A DNA stretch of 64,000 nucleotides, from the NCBI RefSeq assembly GCF_901709675.1, contig NC_051104.1, positions 7,322,501 through 7,386,500 of the forward strand, in the 5' to 3' direction. Under the pieces are notes generated by a model. The model saw only the letters and a program-made list of their open reading frames with translations, was not told the DNA's origin and did no database searches. This DNA is from Syngnathus acus. Lineage: Eukaryota > Chordata > Actinopteri > Syngnathiformes > Syngnathidae. The position numbers and the translations under genes are program-made. How positions within the stretch are numbered: position 1 is the stretch's first letter; each line of letters opens with the position of its first letter. Below, piece by piece: positions 62,910 to 64,000 of the stretch.

Positions 62910-63211
62910 GTAAGTTGCTGGAACCTTGGCTTGTCAAATTTGACGAATTTACTGTGCACAGTAATAATATGGTTGTTTCATAATTGTCAGTATAGGGAAG
63001 TGCATGCGCAATATGTGCATGCGTAATTTTGAAAATGTGTAAAAAAAAAAATCTTGAGATTTTTTTTCATAAATTGTGAATGAATAGTCGTAATAATTTG
63101 ATTTGTGCACTCGGGCCTTGCTTAAAGCTTGAAAGAGTCTGATTATTCGAATGCTTGTCAAATGTATTTTGAGGATTCATTTGTATGCATCTCCCGCCCG
63201 CCCCTCCCCAG

Positions 63212-63631
63212 GACCGCCACGACGGCACCAGCAACGGGACGGCAAGGCTACCTCAGCTGGGCGGCGTGGGCCAGAGTCCCTACACGAGCGCGCCGCCGCT
63301 CTCTCACACGCCCAATTCAGACTTCCAGCCCCCGTATTTCCCCCCACCCTACCAGCCCATCTACCCGCAGTCTCAGGACCCTTACTCGCACGTCAACGAC
63401 CCCTATTCCCTCAACTCCTTGCACGCCCAGCCGCAACCGCAGCACCCGGGCTGGCCCGGCCAGAGGCAAGGGCAGGAGAGCGGCCTGCTGCACCAGCACC
63501 GCAGCCTGCCCCACCAGCTGTGTCGGGACTACCGCAGGGAGGTGCTCCTACCGTCCGGCCACGGCATTGACACGGGACTGTCGGACTCTATCCAAATCCA
63601 TGGAATACCTCACTCTTTAGAAGATGTCCAG
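63212..63631 (+). CDS. tfap2a: tfap2a exon 2, transactivation domain (gene continues beyond window)
   Basis: A 140-codon exon, phase 0 on both sides, begins [17 protein letters not shown] and contains the PY-rich activation segment [20 protein letters not shown] and HVNDPYSLN. It then runs to SLEDVQ before a GTAAGC donor. AP-2 alpha is a sequence-specific transcription factor needed for neural crest, epidermis and craniofacial development. The basic helix-span-helix DNA-binding and dimerisation domain lies in exons outside the window. Compared with the mammalian protein, the stretch after LPHQL appears shorter (direct CRDYRRE instead of SGLDPRRDYRR). High-GC codon use contrasts with the AT-rich introns. 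The three upstream exons are mutually exclusive starts for this exon. Confidence 0.95.
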
Positions 63632-64000
63632 GTAAGCTTCTTTTGCTCAATTCAAGTGCCAAACTGGTGTCACAAACGCGCACAAGAAATTGCGCCTTCA
63701 TCATTAAATCATTTATTTTGCTTAAAAAAAAATAAAAAAAAGACTTTTGCTTAGCAACGCATATTATTAAACAATTAACGCAAATTGACGTGCGAGTGAC
63801 ATCGTTTTCTGATTATTATGGCAAAGTGCGCGCTTAATACGGCAAAAATTATTTCAACAATTTGTCCATATTATTTGCTAATGGAAGTTAATCTTTATTA
63901 ATTATTTTTGGAAAAAACGTAAACCTTAATCCCCGTCAAATGTGAAGATTATGAAGATCAAAACCAAATAGCTACACAATGTGTTTCGTTTATTAGGTTG
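63632..64000 (+). other. tfap2a: tfap2a intron 2, partial
   Basis: AT-rich intron after the GTAAGC donor, running off the right edge. No further exon is visible. Confidence 0.8.

Overview
The window is vertebrate nuclear DNA, most likely from a ray-finned (teleost) fish. It holds intron-containing genes whose translated exons match vertebrate families, teleost-type transposon fragments, long microsatellites and no bacterial-style operons. I rebuilt gene models exon by exon from GT-AG junctions and reading phase. Six genes are supported, and all but the last are complete at coding level.

Layout. Positions 1-9047 show no gene. A GC-rich stretch at 9048-9480 may be the promoter and first exon of an unidentified minus-strand gene lying to the left. 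A five-exon cytokine gene, read as interleukin-7 (il7, plus strand, 12285-13768), faces zc2hc1a (minus, 15762-19085). Next comes a 25-exon phldb2 gene (minus, 22255-42727) that carries an N-terminal FHA-like domain as well as the C-terminal PH domain. Then follow plcxd2 (minus, 46348-49054), mak (plus, 51073-55939), tmem14c (minus, 56354-56893) and the 5' end of tfap2a (plus, from 59704, running off the right edge), which has three alternative first coding exons.

The neighbourhoods agree with the calls. In human, IL7 and ZC2HC1A are convergent neighbours on 8q21, PHLDB2 and PLCXD2 sit together on 3q13, and MAK, TMEM14C and TFAP2A lie close on 6p24. Here the three blocks are side by side. The genes do not form a pathway. 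They cover lymphocyte survival signalling (il7), a small zinc-finger protein (zc2hc1a), cortical microtubule anchoring (phldb2), a phospholipase-C-X-domain protein (plcxd2), a ciliary/germ-cell kinase (mak), a mitochondrial membrane protein (tmem14c) and a neural-crest transcription factor (tfap2a).

The most noteworthy items are the divergent il7 gene with upstream ORFs packed against its start codon, the conserved three-promoter design of tfap2a, the FHA-containing phldb2 with a possible phase-neutral cassette exon, the head-to-head plcxd2/mak arrangement with an X-box-like site, and two related transposon fragments in mak introns. I found no novel multi-gene system. Coordinates come from reading by eye and transcripts were not available, so untranslated exons and start choices are less certain than internal coding exons.
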